Positions 51,555 through 62,027 of a stretch of DNA of 64,000 nt are shown piece after piece. The stretch is from Alphaproteobacteria bacterium. GTDB taxonomy: Bacteria; Pseudomonadota; Alphaproteobacteria; Oceanibaculales; Oceanibaculaceae. The stretch lies in assembly GCA_018823745.1 (NCBI GenBank), contig JAHJHR010000007.1, positions 1 through 64,000 on the forward strand, in the 5' to 3' direction. A program made the position numbers and the translations under genes. Under the pieces are notes generated by a model, which had not been told where the DNA came from, ran no database searches, and saw nothing but the letters and a program-made list of their open reading frames with translations. Position 1 is the stretch's first letter; each line of letters begins with the position of its first letter.

Positions 51555-53755
51555 ACGCCCAGCAGGGCTGGCGGCTGGAGGATGCGGCGGTGACCGCGCT
51601 GATCAATGCGCGCCATGCCGATCCCTTCTCCGTGCTCGGCCCGCATCGCACCGGGGGCGGCGTGGCGCTGCGCGTGATCCGCCCCGGCGCGGAAACCGCA
51701 GAGGCGGTCGATCCCGCCAGCGGCGAGGTTCTGGCCAGCCTGCTGCGCCGGCACGAGACCGGCTTCTTCGAAGGCCTGCTGCCCTCAGACGCGCCCTACC
51801 GGCTGCGCTTCACCGCCGGGCCGTCAGAATGGCAGGAGGAGGATGCCTACCGCTTCCCCAGCCGCTTCGGCGATCTGGACCGGCATCTGCTGGCCGAGGG
51901 CCGCCATCGCCGTCTCTACGAGCGTCTGGGCGCGCATCCCACGAGCCTGGACGGAGTCGAGGGCACGCATTTCGCGGTCTGGGCCCCGAATGCCACGCGG
52001 GTCAGCGTGGTCGGCGATTTCAACGAGTGGGACGGCCGCCGCCATCCGATGCGCCAGCATCCCAGCATCGGTGTCTGGGATTTGTTCATCCCCGGCATCG
52101 CCCAGGGCGCGCTGTACAAATACGAGCTGCTTGGCCCGAATGGCGAGATGCTGCCGCTGAAGGCCGACCCGCTGGCCTTCGCCGCCGAGATGCCGCCGGC
52201 CACCGGTTCTGTCGTCCACGGCCTGCCGCGCTATGACTGGGGCGACCAGGATTGGATGGAAACGCGCCATGAGCGGCAGGATCGCACCGCGCCGATTTCG
52301 ATCTATGAGGTGCATCTCGGCTCCTGGCGCCAGCATGAAGATGGCCGGCTGCTCTCCTATGAGGAAGCGGCGGATGCGCTGATCGCCTATGCCGGCGATC
52401 TGGGGTTTACCCATATCGAGCTGCTGCCGGTCAGCGAGCATCCCTTCACCGGCTCCTGGGGCTATCAGCCGGTCGGGCTGTTCGCCCCGACCCGCCGGTT
52501 CGGCGCGCCCGAGGGCTTCGCCTATCTGGTCGACCGCTGCCACCAGGCCGGTATCGGCGTCATCGTCGACTGGGTGCCAGCCCATTTCCCGTCCGATGCA
52601 CACGGGCTGGCGCATTTCGACGGCACCGCGCTTTACGAGCATGCCGACCCCCGGCAGGGCGTACACCGCGACTGGAATACGCTGATCTATAATTTCGGCC
52701 GGCGCGAAGTGGCGAATTTCCTGCGCGCCAATGCGCTGTTCTGGCTGGAGCAGTACCATGTCGACGCGCTGCGCGTGGATGCGGTCGCCTCCATGCTCTA
52801 TCTCGACTACAGCCGCGAGGCCGGCGAGTGGGTGCCGAACATCCATGGCGGCCGAGAGAATCTGGACGCCGTCGAGTTCCTGCGCACGCTGAACGTCGAG
52901 CTGTATGGCGACCATCCCGGCGCGATTTCCATTGCCGAGGAATCGACCGCCTGGCCGGGCGTCTCGCAGCCGGTCGGCGCGGACGGGCACAGCGGCGGGC
53001 TGGGCTTCGGCTACAAATGGAACATGGGCTGGATGAATGACACGCTCGATTATTTCGGGCGCGATCCGATCCATCGCCGGCATCACCAGGGTCAGCTGAC
53101 CTTCGGGCTGATCTACGCCTTTTCCGAGAATTTCATCCTGCCGCTGAGCCATGACGAGGTGGTCCATGGCAAGGGCTCGCTGATCGGCCGCATGCCGGGC
53201 GACCAATGGCAGAAATTCGCCAATCTGCGCGCCTATTTCGGCTTCATGTGGACCCATCCGGGCAAGAAGCTGCTGTTCATGGGCGGAGAATTCGCGCAGC
53301 CGCAGGAATGGAACCACGACCTGCCGCTGAACTGGGATCTGCTGGCCGATCCTCTCCATGCCGGCATGCGCGACCTGATCCGCACGCTGAACCATCTGTA
53401 CCGCTCCGAACCGGCGCTGCATGCGCTTGACTGCCAGCCGGAAGGCTTTGAGTGGATCGACACCGCCGATGCACAATCCAGCATCCTTGCGTTTCAGCGC
53501 AACGGCCGGGCGGGCGAGCCGCCCATCGTAATCGTCTGCAACTTCACCCCCATCGTGCATCACGATTACCGCATCGGCCTGCCCCAGGGCGGCCGCTGGG
53601 TAGAGCGGCTGAACACCGACGATGCCGTCTATGGCGGCTCCGGCGTCGGCAATGGCGCGCTGACCGCCGAGGCTACGCCCTGGAACGATCGTCCGCACTC
53701 CGTCTCGCTCACCCTGCCGCCGCTTGCCACCCTGGTGCTCGCTCCTGAGCGCTAG
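51551..53755 (+). CDS. glgB: 1,4-alpha-glucan branching enzyme GlgB
   Basis: A 734-residue GH13_9 enzyme that makes alpha-1,6 branches. Two N-terminal CBM48-type modules (residues 15-105, and about 115-215 with [20 protein letters not shown]) precede the catalytic barrel with [18 protein letters not shown] (nucleophile D), [13 protein letters not shown] (acid E), [12 protein letters not shown] and the C-terminal beta domain. The start is GTG overlapping the TreS-Mak stop (GTGA). With GlgE it builds a branched glucan without ADP-glucose. Confidence 0.95.
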   Translation: MNAQQGWRLEDAAVTALINARHADPFSVLGPHRTGGGVALRVIRPGAETAEAVDPASGEVLASLLRRHETGFFEGLLPSDAPYRLRFTAGPSEWQEEDAYRFPSRFGDLDRHLLAEGRHRRLYERLGAHPTSLDGVEGTHFAVWAPNATRVSVVGDFNEWDGRRHPMRQHPSIGVWDLFIPGIAQGALYKYELLGPNGEMLPLKADPLAFAAEMPPATGSVVHGLPRYDWGDQDWMETRHERQDRTAPISIYEVHLGSWRQHEDGRLLSYEEAADALIAYAGDLGFTHIELLPVSEHPFTGSWGYQPVGLFAPTRRFGAPEGFAYLVDRCHQAGIGVIVDWVPAHFPSDAHGLAHFDGTALYEHADPRQGVHRDWNTLIYNFGRREVANFLRANALFWLEQYHVDALRVDAVASMLYLDYSREAGEWVPNIHGGRENLDAVEFLRTLNVELYGDHPGAISIAEESTAWPGVSQPVGADGHSGGLGFGYKWNMGWMNDTLDYFGRDPIHRRHHQGQLTFGLIYAFSENFILPLSHDEVVHGKGSLIGRMPGDQWQKFANLRAYFGFMWTHPGKKLLFMGGEFAQPQEWNHDLPLNWDLLADPLHAGMRDLIRTLNHLYRSEPALHALDCQPEGFEWIDTADAQSSILAFQRNGRAGEPPIVIVCNFTPIVHHDYRIGLPQGGRWVERLNTDDAVYGGSGVGNGALTAEATPWNDRPHSVSLTLPPLATLVLAPER

Positions 53756-53778
53756 GTCTTCCCATCAGAGAGCCTGTC

Positions 53779-55866
53779 ATGTCCGATCTGTCGATAAAGC
53801 CCGGCCTGCCCTACCCGCTCGGCGCAAGCTGGGATGGTGCGGGGGTGAATTTCGCGCTGTTCAGCGCCCATGCCGAGAAGGTGGAGCTGTGCCTGTTCGA
53901 TCCGAAGGGAAAGCGCGAGGTGCGGCGCGTTGCCTTGCCGGAAAACACGCATGAGGTCTGGCACGGCTATTTCCCCGACATCCGCCCCGGACAGCTTTAT
54001 GGCTATCGGGTCTACGGGCCCTACGAGCCAAAAGCCGGCCATCGCTTCAACCCGCACAAGCTGCTGATCGACCCCTATGCAAAGGCGATGCACGGCGATC
54101 TGCGCTGGCATGAGGCCTGCTTCGGTTATCGCATCGGCTCGGCGCGCGGCGATCTGTCGTTTGACCGGCGGGATTCCGCCTCGGTCATGCCGAAATCCGT
54201 GGTGGTCGATCCCGCCTTCACCTGGGGCAGGGATATCCTCCCGCACACATCCTGGGCCGAAACGATTATCTACGAGGCGCATGTAAAGGGCATGACAGCG
54301 CGCCATCCGGACATACCGGAGCAGTTGCGCGGCAGCTTCGCCGGGCTGGCCGATCCGCGCGCCATCGACCATCTGGTCAAGCTCGGTGTCACCGCCATCG
54401 AATTGCTGCCGGTGCAGGCCTTCTACGACGACAGCCATCTGGTCGACAAAGGACTGACCAATTACTGGGGCTACAACACTATCGGCTTCTTCGCGCCGGC
54501 GACGCGCTACATCTCGCCCGGCAGCGACATCCACGAATTCAAGCTGATGGTGCGCAAGCTGCACGAGGCGGGCATCGAGGTCATTCTGGATGTGGTCTAC
54601 AACCACACCGCCGAGGGCAACCAGGATGGCCCCACCCTGTCGTTCCGGGGGATCGACAATGCCAGCTACTACATCCTCGGCGATGACCCGCGCTATTATT
54701 TCGACACTACCGGCTGCGGCAACACGCTGAATCTGCGCAATGGCCGGGTGTTGCAGATGGTCATGGACTCGCTGCGCTACTGGGTCGAGGCTTGTCATGT
54801 CGATGGCTTCCGCTTCGACCTGGCGACCGCACTGGGGCGCGAGCGCGATCAGTTCGACAGCAACTCCGTGTTCTTCGACGCGATCCGCCAGGACCCCGTC
54901 CTGTCACGCGTGAAACTGATCGCCGAACCCTGGGATATCGGGCCGGATGGCTATCGCCTGGGCCAGTTCCCGCCGGGCTGGGCGGAATGGAACGGCGCCT
55001 ATCGCGACACGGTGCGCTCCTTCTGGCGCGGCATTGACAGCACCGCCCCCGATATGGCGCGCGGGTTGCTGGGCTGGTCGGAAATGTTCGAGCATAACGG
55101 CCGGAAGCCCTGGTCCAGCGTGAACTTCATCACCGCGCATGACGGCTTCACCCTGGCCGATCTCTACGCCTATGACACCAAGCACAATGAGGCGAATGGC
55201 GAGGACAACCGCGACGGCCATGATGATAACCGCAGCTGGAATTGCGGCGTCGAAGGCCCGACCGACGATCCCCAAATCCTGGAGCTGCGCGCCCGCATGC
55301 GGCGCAATGCGCTGGCGACGCTGCTGCTGTCGCAAGGCACGCCGATGATCCTGATGGGCGACGAGATCGGCCGCAGCCAGGGCGGCAACAATAATTCCTA
55401 TTGCCAGGATGCCGAGATGAACTGGCTGCAATGGGAAGGCCGGGACCCGGCCGAGGAGGAATTCCTGAAATTCGCCCAGATGCTGCTGGCGCTGCGCAAG
55501 CGGTATCCGCAACTGAGGCGGCCGTATTTCCTGCATGACCAGGAAATCGGTGACAAGGGCCAGCGCGAAGTGTTGTGGCTGAAGCCCGATGGCAGCGAGA
55601 TGGCCGACGATGACTGGCACGACCCCATCGTGAAGGTGCTGGGGCTGCTGCAATGCAACGCCGAAGGCAGCGCCATGCTGATCCTGATGAATGCCTTCCA
55701 TGAAGGCATCGACTTCCATCTGCCGGGCGAGCAGACGGCGGCGCGCTGGAAGATGCTGCTGAACACCGATCCCGACGAGGCGCCGGGCGCCGAACCGCTG
55801 CCGCCGGGGGCTGCCCTGCCCCTGCCCGGCCGCACACTGCTGGTGCTGGAGGGCGAACCGGCATGA
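53779..55866 (+). CDS. glgX: Glycogen debranching enzyme GlgX
   Basis: A 695-residue GH13_11 isoamylase-type enzyme that cuts alpha-1,6 branches. It has an N-terminal CBM48 (YPLGASWDGAGVNFALFSAH), then TNYWGYNTIGFFAP, DVVYNHTAEGN, HVDGFRFDLATALGRE (nucleophile D), VKLIAEPWDIGPDGY (acid E) and SVNFITAHDGFTLADLYAY. Linear chains it releases would feed TreY. It begins 23 bases after glgB and overlaps treZ by 4 bases. Length and motifs are normal. Confidence 0.95.
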   Translation: MSDLSIKPGLPYPLGASWDGAGVNFALFSAHAEKVELCLFDPKGKREVRRVALPENTHEVWHGYFPDIRPGQLYGYRVYGPYEPKAGHRFNPHKLLIDPYAKAMHGDLRWHEACFGYRIGSARGDLSFDRRDSASVMPKSVVVDPAFTWGRDILPHTSWAETIIYEAHVKGMTARHPDIPEQLRGSFAGLADPRAIDHLVKLGVTAIELLPVQAFYDDSHLVDKGLTNYWGYNTIGFFAPATRYISPGSDIHEFKLMVRKLHEAGIEVILDVVYNHTAEGNQDGPTLSFRGIDNASYYILGDDPRYYFDTTGCGNTLNLRNGRVLQMVMDSLRYWVEACHVDGFRFDLATALGRERDQFDSNSVFFDAIRQDPVLSRVKLIAEPWDIGPDGYRLGQFPPGWAEWNGAYRDTVRSFWRGIDSTAPDMARGLLGWSEMFEHNGRKPWSSVNFITAHDGFTLADLYAYDTKHNEANGEDNRDGHDDNRSWNCGVEGPTDDPQILELRARMRRNALATLLLSQGTPMILMGDEIGRSQGGNNNSYCQDAEMNWLQWEGRDPAEEEFLKFAQMLLALRKRYPQLRRPYFLHDQEIGDKGQREVLWLKPDGSEMADDDWHDPIVKVLGLLQCNAEGSAMLILMNAFHEGIDFHLPGEQTAARWKMLLNTDPDEAPGAEPLPPGAALPLPGRTLLVLEGEPA

Positions 55867-57686
55867 GCGACGGCTTCGCTTTCCACAAGAGCTGGGGTGC
55901 AGAGCTGTATGCCGATGGCGGCGCGCGCTTCCGCCTCTGGGCGCCGGATATCGAGACGCTGTCGCTGCGCCTTGGCAGGGAGACGGATCTGCCGATGCAG
56001 CGCACAGCCGATGGCTGGTTCGAGCTGCAGGCCGATGGTGTTGCGGCCGGAGCCGAATATGGCTTCGTGCTGCCGGATGGCTCCTGCGTGCCCGACCCTG
56101 CCGCCCGCGCCCAGGCCGATGATGTCCATGGGCTGAGCCGGCTGGTCGATCCCGCCGCCTATCGCTGGCGCACCCCGCAATGGCGTGGCCGGCCCTGGGA
56201 GGAGACGGTGATCTACGAGCTGCATGTCGGCACCTTCAGCCAGAATGGCGATTTCGACGGTGTGCAGCGGCGGCTGGACTATCTGGCACAGCTGGGCGTC
56301 ACCGCCATTGAGCTGATGCCGGTCGCCCAGTTTGGCGGCAATCGCGGCTGGGGCTATGACGGGGTGCTGCTCTACTGCCCGCACCGCGCCTATGGCGGGG
56401 CCGACGGGCTGAAGCGGCTGGTCGATGCGGCGCATGAGCGTGGCATGATGGTGTTCCTCGACGTGGTCTATAATCATTTCGGCCCGGACGGGAATTACAT
56501 CCACAGCTACGCGCCGCATTTTTTCGACGCCACGCAGCAGACGCCCTGGGGGCCATCGATCCGGTTCGAGCACCCGGCCGTGCGCGCCTTCTTCACCGAG
56601 AACCCGCTTTACTGGCTGGAGGAATACCGGCTGGATGGCTTGCGCTTCGATGCCATCGACCAGATCGCCGACCAGTCGGAGGTGATGGTGCTGGAGGATA
56701 TGGCCACGGCCATACGCGACTATTTCCCTGACCGGCATATCCATCTGGCGACCGAAGACGAGCGCAACATCGTGCGCCTGCACCCGCGCGACGAGGAAGG
56801 AAGGCCGGTGCTGTTCACCGCCGAGTGGAATGATGATTTCCACCATGCCGCCCATGTCGTCGCGACCGGGGAAGACCAGGGCTATTACAGCGATTTTGCC
56901 GCCGACCCGGTGGGTCATCTGCTGCGCTGCCTGACCGAGGGCTTTGCCTTCCAGGGGGAGGAATATGGCCCCTGGAAAGGCCGGCCCCGCGGCGTACCCA
57001 GCCAGGGTCAGCCACCGACTGCCTTCGTCACCTTCATCCAGAATCACGACCAGATCGGCAACCGCGCCATGGGCGAGCGGCTGATCACCATGAGCGACCG
57101 CCGCCTGCTGGACCTGCTGAGCGCCATTCATCTGCTGACCCCGCAGATGCCGCTGCTCTATATGGGCGAGGAATATGGCGAGACCCGCCCCTTCCTGTTC
57201 TTCACCGACTTCCATGGCGATCTGGCCAAAGCCGTGCGCGAGGGGCGGCGGCGGGAGTTCGGGGCCTTCTCCGCCTTCGCCCGGGCGGAGATACCTGATC
57301 CCAACGATCCGGCCACGTTCGAGGCCTCACAACTGAACTGGGCGCTGGCCGACAGCGCAGAAGGTGAAGAAATCCGGAATTTCTATGCCCGGATTCTGGA
57401 ATTGCGCCGGCGTCATATCGCCCCGCGACTGGCCGGCATGACATCGATGCAGGCCAGCAGCGAGCGGCTGAACGACATGGCCTTCCAGGTGGCGTGGAGT
57501 CTGGGCGATGGCTCGACCCTGCGACTGTCTGCCAATCTCGGCGAATCGTCGGTGGCCTGTGCGCTGCCGGCAGAGGATGCAGAACTGCTCTATGGCAGCG
57601 GCGACGGCGCGCTGACCGCCATACTGGGTGGCTCCCTGCCGGGCCGCAGCGTTGTCGTGTCGCTGCAAAAGGGCCTGACGCCATGA
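55863..57686 (+). CDS. treZ: Malto-oligosyltrehalose trehalohydrolase TreZ
   Basis: A 607-residue GH13_10 enzyme that releases trehalose from maltooligosyl-trehalose made by TreY. It has an N-terminal beta domain (ELYADGGARFRLWAPDIETL), then ELHVGTFSQNGDFDGVQRRL, DVVYNHFGPDGNYIH, LDGLRFDAIDQIADQ (nucleophile D), HIHLATEDERN (acid E) and FIQNHDQIGNRAMGERL. The gene overlaps glgX and malQ by 4 bases each. Confidence 0.95.
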   Translation: MSDGFAFHKSWGAELYADGGARFRLWAPDIETLSLRLGRETDLPMQRTADGWFELQADGVAAGAEYGFVLPDGSCVPDPAARAQADDVHGLSRLVDPAAYRWRTPQWRGRPWEETVIYELHVGTFSQNGDFDGVQRRLDYLAQLGVTAIELMPVAQFGGNRGWGYDGVLLYCPHRAYGGADGLKRLVDAAHERGMMVFLDVVYNHFGPDGNYIHSYAPHFFDATQQTPWGPSIRFEHPAVRAFFTENPLYWLEEYRLDGLRFDAIDQIADQSEVMVLEDMATAIRDYFPDRHIHLATEDERNIVRLHPRDEEGRPVLFTAEWNDDFHHAAHVVATGEDQGYYSDFAADPVGHLLRCLTEGFAFQGEEYGPWKGRPRGVPSQGQPPTAFVTFIQNHDQIGNRAMGERLITMSDRRLLDLLSAIHLLTPQMPLLYMGEEYGETRPFLFFTDFHGDLAKAVREGRRREFGAFSAFARAEIPDPNDPATFEASQLNWALADSAEGEEIRNFYARILELRRRHIAPRLAGMTSMQASSERLNDMAFQVAWSLGDGSTLRLSANLGESSVACALPAEDAELLYGSGDGALTAILGGSLPGRSVVVSLQKGLTP

Positions 57687-59497
57687 CGGGAAGCTGGCTC
57701 GACCGTCTCGCCGCCGCCTATGGCTTGCAGCGGCACTATATCGACTATCACGGGCAGGCGGTAAACGCCCCCGATTCCGCCGTCGAGGCACTGCTGCGGG
57801 CGCTGGGCGTCGATCCGTCCGGGCCGGAAGCCGAGAACACCCTGCCCGGCATCAACGGGCTGGCGATGCGGGTGCCGGGCGATATTGCCTGCTACCTGCC
57901 GGACTTCCTGCATGACGGGCGCTGCTGGGGCGTGTCCTGCCAGCTCTATGCGCTGCGCTCCGCGCGCAACTGGGGCATTGGCGATTTCGAGGATCTGGCG
58001 CGGCTGGCCGAGCTGCTGGGGCCGCTGGGTGCTGATTTCCTGGGCGTGAACCCGCTACATGATCTGTTCGCTGCCGACCCCGGCAAGCGCAGCCCCTTCT
58101 CGCCCTGCCATCGCCGTTTTCTGAACCCTGTCTATATCGCCATCGACACACTGCCCGGCTACAGCGGCGTCGATCCGGCATTGCTGGAGAAACTACGGGC
58201 AGGCGAGATGGTCGACTATCCCGCCGTCATCGCCGCCAAGCGCGGGGCGCTGCGCGCGATCTTCGAGGACAGCCCGGAAGCCCCGGAGATGCTGGCTTTC
58301 CGTGAGCGGCATGGCGAGGCGCTGGAAGGCCACGCTTTGTTCCAGGCGCTCAGCCTGGCGATGGTGGAGCAGGGCCATGGCGCCGGTTGGCATGACTGGC
58401 CGGCGGAATACCGCGATCCCGCCAGCCGGGCCGTCGCCGCCTTCCGGGCCGAACAGGCGCGCGAGGTGGATTTCCAGATCTGGCTGCAATGGATCGCCGA
58501 CCGGCAATTGGCCGAGGCCGCCAGCCGGGCGGAAGCGGCGGGCATGCGCATCGGCCTGTATCTCGATTATGCCGTCGGCATCGCCCCTGATGGCTCCGCC
58601 ACCTGGAGCGACCCGACGCTGACCGTCGTTGGCGCGGAGATCGGCTCGCCACCGGACATGTTCAACGCCCATGGCCAGAAATGGGGCCTCGCCCCGCTAT
58701 CCCCGGCGGAGCTGGCGCGGCGCGACTTCGTAACGCTGGACCGCGCCTATGATGCCGCCCTGCATCATGCCGGGGCGCTGCGCATCGACCATGCGATGAG
58801 CCTGCACCGGCTGTTCTGGGTGCCAATCGGCCGTGGTGCCGAGGACGGTGTCTACGCGCTCTACCCGATGGAGGATATGGTGCGCAGCCTGGCCGAAGCC
58901 TCGCAGGCCCGCAAATCCATCATCATCGGCGAGGATCTCGGCATTGTGCCCGAAGGCTTCCGCGACCTGATGAGCCAGGCGAATATCCTGGGCTACCGGG
59001 TGTTCTATTTCGAGCGTGACGAACAGGGCTTCGTGCCGCCCGGCAGATACCCCCGTGAATCGCTGGCCTGCATCGGCAGCCACGACACCGCCACCCTGGC
59101 CGGCTGGTGGAAGGGCTGCGATATCGACCGGCGCGAGGCGCTGGGCAGCTACGATGCCGGGCAGGCCGATGCCGCGCATGAGGAGCGCGACCGCCACCGC
59201 CTGGAAGCACAGGCGCTGCTGACGGCGGAGGGCCTGCCCCGCATCCCGCCCGAGGATGACGGAACCGCACTGGCCACCACCCTGCACCGGCTGATGGCAC
59301 GCACCCCCAGCCGGCTGTTCATCGCCCAGATCGAGGATCTGCTGGGCGTGCTGGAGCAGGTGAACATGCCCGGCACGGTGAATGAATATCCAAACTGGCA
59401 ACGCAAGCTGCCGGTGACGCTGGAGCAGATCGGCGAAGACCCGGTCTTCCGCAGCGCAACCGCCGCCATTGCCGCTGAAAGACCGCGTCAGCCATGA
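57683..59497 (+). CDS. malQ: 4-alpha-glucanotransferase MalQ
   Basis: A 604-residue GH77 amylomaltase that transfers maltooligosyl units and lengthens short chains for TreY. It has CWGVSCQLYALRSARNWGIG, DFLGVNPLHDLF, PYSP-like SPFSPCHRRFLNP, GALRIDHAMSLHRLFWVP (nucleophile D), IIGEDLGIVPEGFRDLM (acid E) and IGSHDTATLAGWWKG. The real start is ATG 57683, overlapping the treZ stop (ATGA); an open frame back to 57494 lies inside treZ. It overlaps treY by 4 bases. Confidence 0.95.
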   Translation: MTGSWLDRLAAAYGLQRHYIDYHGQAVNAPDSAVEALLRALGVDPSGPEAENTLPGINGLAMRVPGDIACYLPDFLHDGRCWGVSCQLYALRSARNWGIGDFEDLARLAELLGPLGADFLGVNPLHDLFAADPGKRSPFSPCHRRFLNPVYIAIDTLPGYSGVDPALLEKLRAGEMVDYPAVIAAKRGALRAIFEDSPEAPEMLAFRERHGEALEGHALFQALSLAMVEQGHGAGWHDWPAEYRDPASRAVAAFRAEQAREVDFQIWLQWIADRQLAEAASRAEAAGMRIGLYLDYAVGIAPDGSATWSDPTLTVVGAEIGSPPDMFNAHGQKWGLAPLSPAELARRDFVTLDRAYDAALHHAGALRIDHAMSLHRLFWVPIGRGAEDGVYALYPMEDMVRSLAEASQARKSIIIGEDLGIVPEGFRDLMSQANILGYRVFYFERDEQGFVPPGRYPRESLACIGSHDTATLAGWWKGCDIDRREALGSYDAGQADAAHEERDRHRLEAQALLTAEGLPRIPPEDDGTALATTLHRLMARTPSRLFIAQIEDLLGVLEQVNMPGTVNEYPNWQRKLPVTLEQIGEDPVFRSATAAIAAERPRQP

Positions 59498-61989
59498 GCA
59501 CGACACCGCGCGCGACCTATCGCCTGCAATTCCGCGACGGCATGGATTTCCACCGCGCCGCTGCCCTGGTGCCCTATCTGGCCGATCTGGGCATCAGCCA
59601 TCTCTACGCCTCGCCGATCTTCGCCGCGACCGAAGGATCGACCCATGGCTATGACGTCACCGACCATGGCCGCTTCGATGCCGTGCTGGGCGGCGAGGAA
59701 GGTTTCGCCGTGCTGTCGGCGGCGCTGAAGCGCCACGGGCTGGGGCTGATCCTGGATATCGTGCCGAACCATATGGCCGCCTCGGTACAGAACCCCTGGT
59801 GGCGCGACGTGCTGAAAAACGGCCGCGACAGCGCCTATGCAAGGCATTTCGATATCGACTGGCCGGCCGGAAAGCTGTTGCTGCCGATCCTGGGCGAACC
59901 CTATGGCGAGGCTGTCTCGGAGGGCAAGCTGACCCTGGGCGAGCATGAGGGCCAGCCGGCGCTGCTGTACTATGAGACCGTCCTGCCGCTTGCGCCCGGC
60001 ACCGAGGCGCTGGGCGACGTGCATGCGGTGCATGAGGCGCAATCCTACCGTCTGGCCTATTGGCGGCTGGCACGCGAGGCGCTGACCTATCGCCGCTTCT
60101 TCGAGATTGCCGAGCTGGCCGGCGTGCGGGTCGAGGACAAGGCGGTCTTCGACGATGTGCACCGGCTGGCGCTGCAGCTTGTGGCCGATGGCACGGTCGA
60201 CGGGCTGCGCATCGATCATGTGGACGGGCTGGCCGATCCGCAGGCCTACCTCGCCACGCTGCGCGAGGCGGCGGCGCCGCACCGCCCCTATGTGGTGGTC
60301 GAGAAGATCGTCGCCGAGGAGGAGGAACTGCCGGAGGATTGGGCGACCGACGGCACCACCGGCTATGAGATCGGCTCCCTGCTGACCGCGTTGCAGATCG
60401 ACAGCCGCAACCGGGCGGTGCTGGACCAGGCCTGGCGCGGCTTTGCCGGCGACCGAACCGCCTATCGCCAGCATGTGGTGGAGGCCAAGAGGCGCATCTT
60501 CACCGTCAACCTGGCCGGCGAGCTGCGGGTGCTGATCGCGCTGGCCGTGCGGCTGGCGGAGGCGGACAGCACCAGCCGCGATTTCGGCCGCGATGCGCTG
60601 CGCCGCGCGATCATCGAAATAGCCGCCCATCTGCCGGTCTATCGCACCTATGTCGATGCCGAGGGCGCATCCGCCGCCGACCGCGCGCTGATCGAGCAGG
60701 CCGCGCGCCAGGCCAAGACCGCGCGCGAGGCGGAGGATGGCCGGATTCTGGATTTCATCGCCGGGCTGCTGCTCGACACGGCGAACCACCCCGACCGTAT
60801 CGCGTTCATCCGTCGCTTCCAGCAGGCGACCGGGCCGGTCATGGCGAAGTCGGTAGAGGATACCGTGTTCTATCGCTTCAACCGGCTGCTGGCGCTGAAC
60901 GAGGTCGGCGCAGAACCCAGCCGCTTCGGCATCTCGGTCGCCGACTTCCATGCCGCGCTGGCGCGGCGGCGGGCCTGCTGGCCGCAGGCGCTGTCCGCCA
61001 CCTCCACCCATGATACCAAGCGCGGCGAGGATACCCGCGCCCGTATCGCCGTGCTGAGCGAGATGCCGACCATCTGGCGCGCCGATGTCACGCGCTGGCA
61101 TGAAGCGACGGCCGATCTGCGCCGCGCTTTGCCCGATGGCGAAAGCCCCGGGGCGGATGTGGAATGGCTGCTCTACCAGTCGTTGCTGGGCATCTGGCCG
61201 GCCGATCTGGATGTGCGTGATGCCGTGGCGCTGACGGAGCTGGCCGAGAGGCTGGAGGAGTTCGTCGTGAAGGCGCTGCGCGAGGCGAAGCAGCGCACCA
61301 GCTGGACCGCGCCCAATACCCCCTTCGAGGAGTCGGTGGGTGCCTTTGTGCGCGGCCTGCTGGCCGTCGACCGGCAGGAATTGCTGCGCGACCTGGAAGG
61401 CAGTTTCCAGCCGGTGCTGGCCGGCGGCTTCGTGAACAGCCTGGCCCAGACCGCGCTGAAGCTGACCCTGCCCGGCGTGCCGGATATCTATCAGGGCACC
61501 GAATTGCCGGATCTCAGCCTGGTCGACCCGGATAACCGCCGCGCGGTCGATTTCGAGCAGCGCGCCGAATTGCTGGCCGAACCGCAGGATTTGTCGATGC
61601 AGGGCTGGCGGCAGGGGCTGCCGAAATTCCGGCTGCTGGCCCGGCTGCTCGATTTGCGGCGGGATCGCCCGGCGCTGTTCCGTGACGGCAGCTACAGGCC
61701 GCTTTTCGCCCAAGGGCCGATGGCCGAGCATATCGTCGCCTTTGCCCGGCTGCAGGGGGATGAATGCTGCGTCACCATCATCCCCCGCCTGCCGCTGTCG
61801 CTTCTGGGCGGCCGGTCCGTGCCGCTGCTGCGCCCGGACGCGCTGGATGGCACGGAGATCGACCTGCCGATGGCGGGGCTGCAGACCCTTGACGGAACCA
61901 CCCTGCCGGCCCGCATGGCGCTGGGGCCGCTGCTGGCGGATTTTCCGGTGCAAGTGCTTACCACCGCAGGAACAAAGCCGGCGGAGTGA
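59494..61989 (+). CDS. treY: Malto-oligosyltrehalose synthase TreY
   Basis: An 831-residue GH13_26 enzyme that turns the reducing-end maltose of a linear glucan into trehalose. It has ATYRLQFRDGMDFHRAAALV, HLYASPIFAATEGSTHGYDV, LILDIVPNHMA, DGLRIDHVDGLADPQAYL (nucleophile D), YVVVEKIVAEEEELPEDW (acid E) and ATSTHDTKRGEDTRARI. The C-terminal helical domain is complete. It overlaps the malQ stop (ATGA) and is the last enzyme gene of the operon. Confidence 0.95.
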   Translation: MSTTPRATYRLQFRDGMDFHRAAALVPYLADLGISHLYASPIFAATEGSTHGYDVTDHGRFDAVLGGEEGFAVLSAALKRHGLGLILDIVPNHMAASVQNPWWRDVLKNGRDSAYARHFDIDWPAGKLLLPILGEPYGEAVSEGKLTLGEHEGQPALLYYETVLPLAPGTEALGDVHAVHEAQSYRLAYWRLAREALTYRRFFEIAELAGVRVEDKAVFDDVHRLALQLVADGTVDGLRIDHVDGLADPQAYLATLREAAAPHRPYVVVEKIVAEEEELPEDWATDGTTGYEIGSLLTALQIDSRNRAVLDQAWRGFAGDRTAYRQHVVEAKRRIFTVNLAGELRVLIALAVRLAEADSTSRDFGRDALRRAIIEIAAHLPVYRTYVDAEGASAADRALIEQAARQAKTAREAEDGRILDFIAGLLLDTANHPDRIAFIRRFQQATGPVMAKSVEDTVFYRFNRLLALNEVGAEPSRFGISVADFHAALARRRACWPQALSATSTHDTKRGEDTRARIAVLSEMPTIWRADVTRWHEATADLRRALPDGESPGADVEWLLYQSLLGIWPADLDVRDAVALTELAERLEEFVVKALREAKQRTSWTAPNTPFEESVGAFVRGLLAVDRQELLRDLEGSFQPVLAGGFVNSLAQTALKLTLPGVPDIYQGTELPDLSLVDPDNRRAVDFEQRAELLAEPQDLSMQGWRQGLPKFRLLARLLDLRRDRPALFRDGSYRPLFAQGPMAEHIVAFARLQGDECCVTIIPRLPLSLLGGRSVPLLRPDALDGTEIDLPMAGLQTLDGTTLPARMALGPLLADFPVQVLTTAGTKPAE

Positions 61990-61993
61990 GGTT
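61969..61993 (+). promoter_or_regulatory. EcfG-like internal promoter candidate before the second DUF2934 gene
   Basis: GGAAC (61969-61973), 16 bases, GGTT (61990-61993), the same -10 variant as before otsA. It overlaps the treY stop and ends 34 bases before the DUF2934 start. It would let this gene be expressed apart from the long operon under stress. Confidence 0.5.
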
Positions 61994-62027
61994 CAAAATC
62001 TGAACACACCGCTATCGGAGGATAGTC

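Noticed and set aside
51824-53698. 624-codon antisense open frame over glgB
   Set aside because: Shadow of a conserved gene, with no start signal.
59488-61953. 821-codon antisense open frame over treY
   Set aside because: It lies wholly within treY, which has clear GH13 motifs. The antisense product is low-complexity and unlike any protein.
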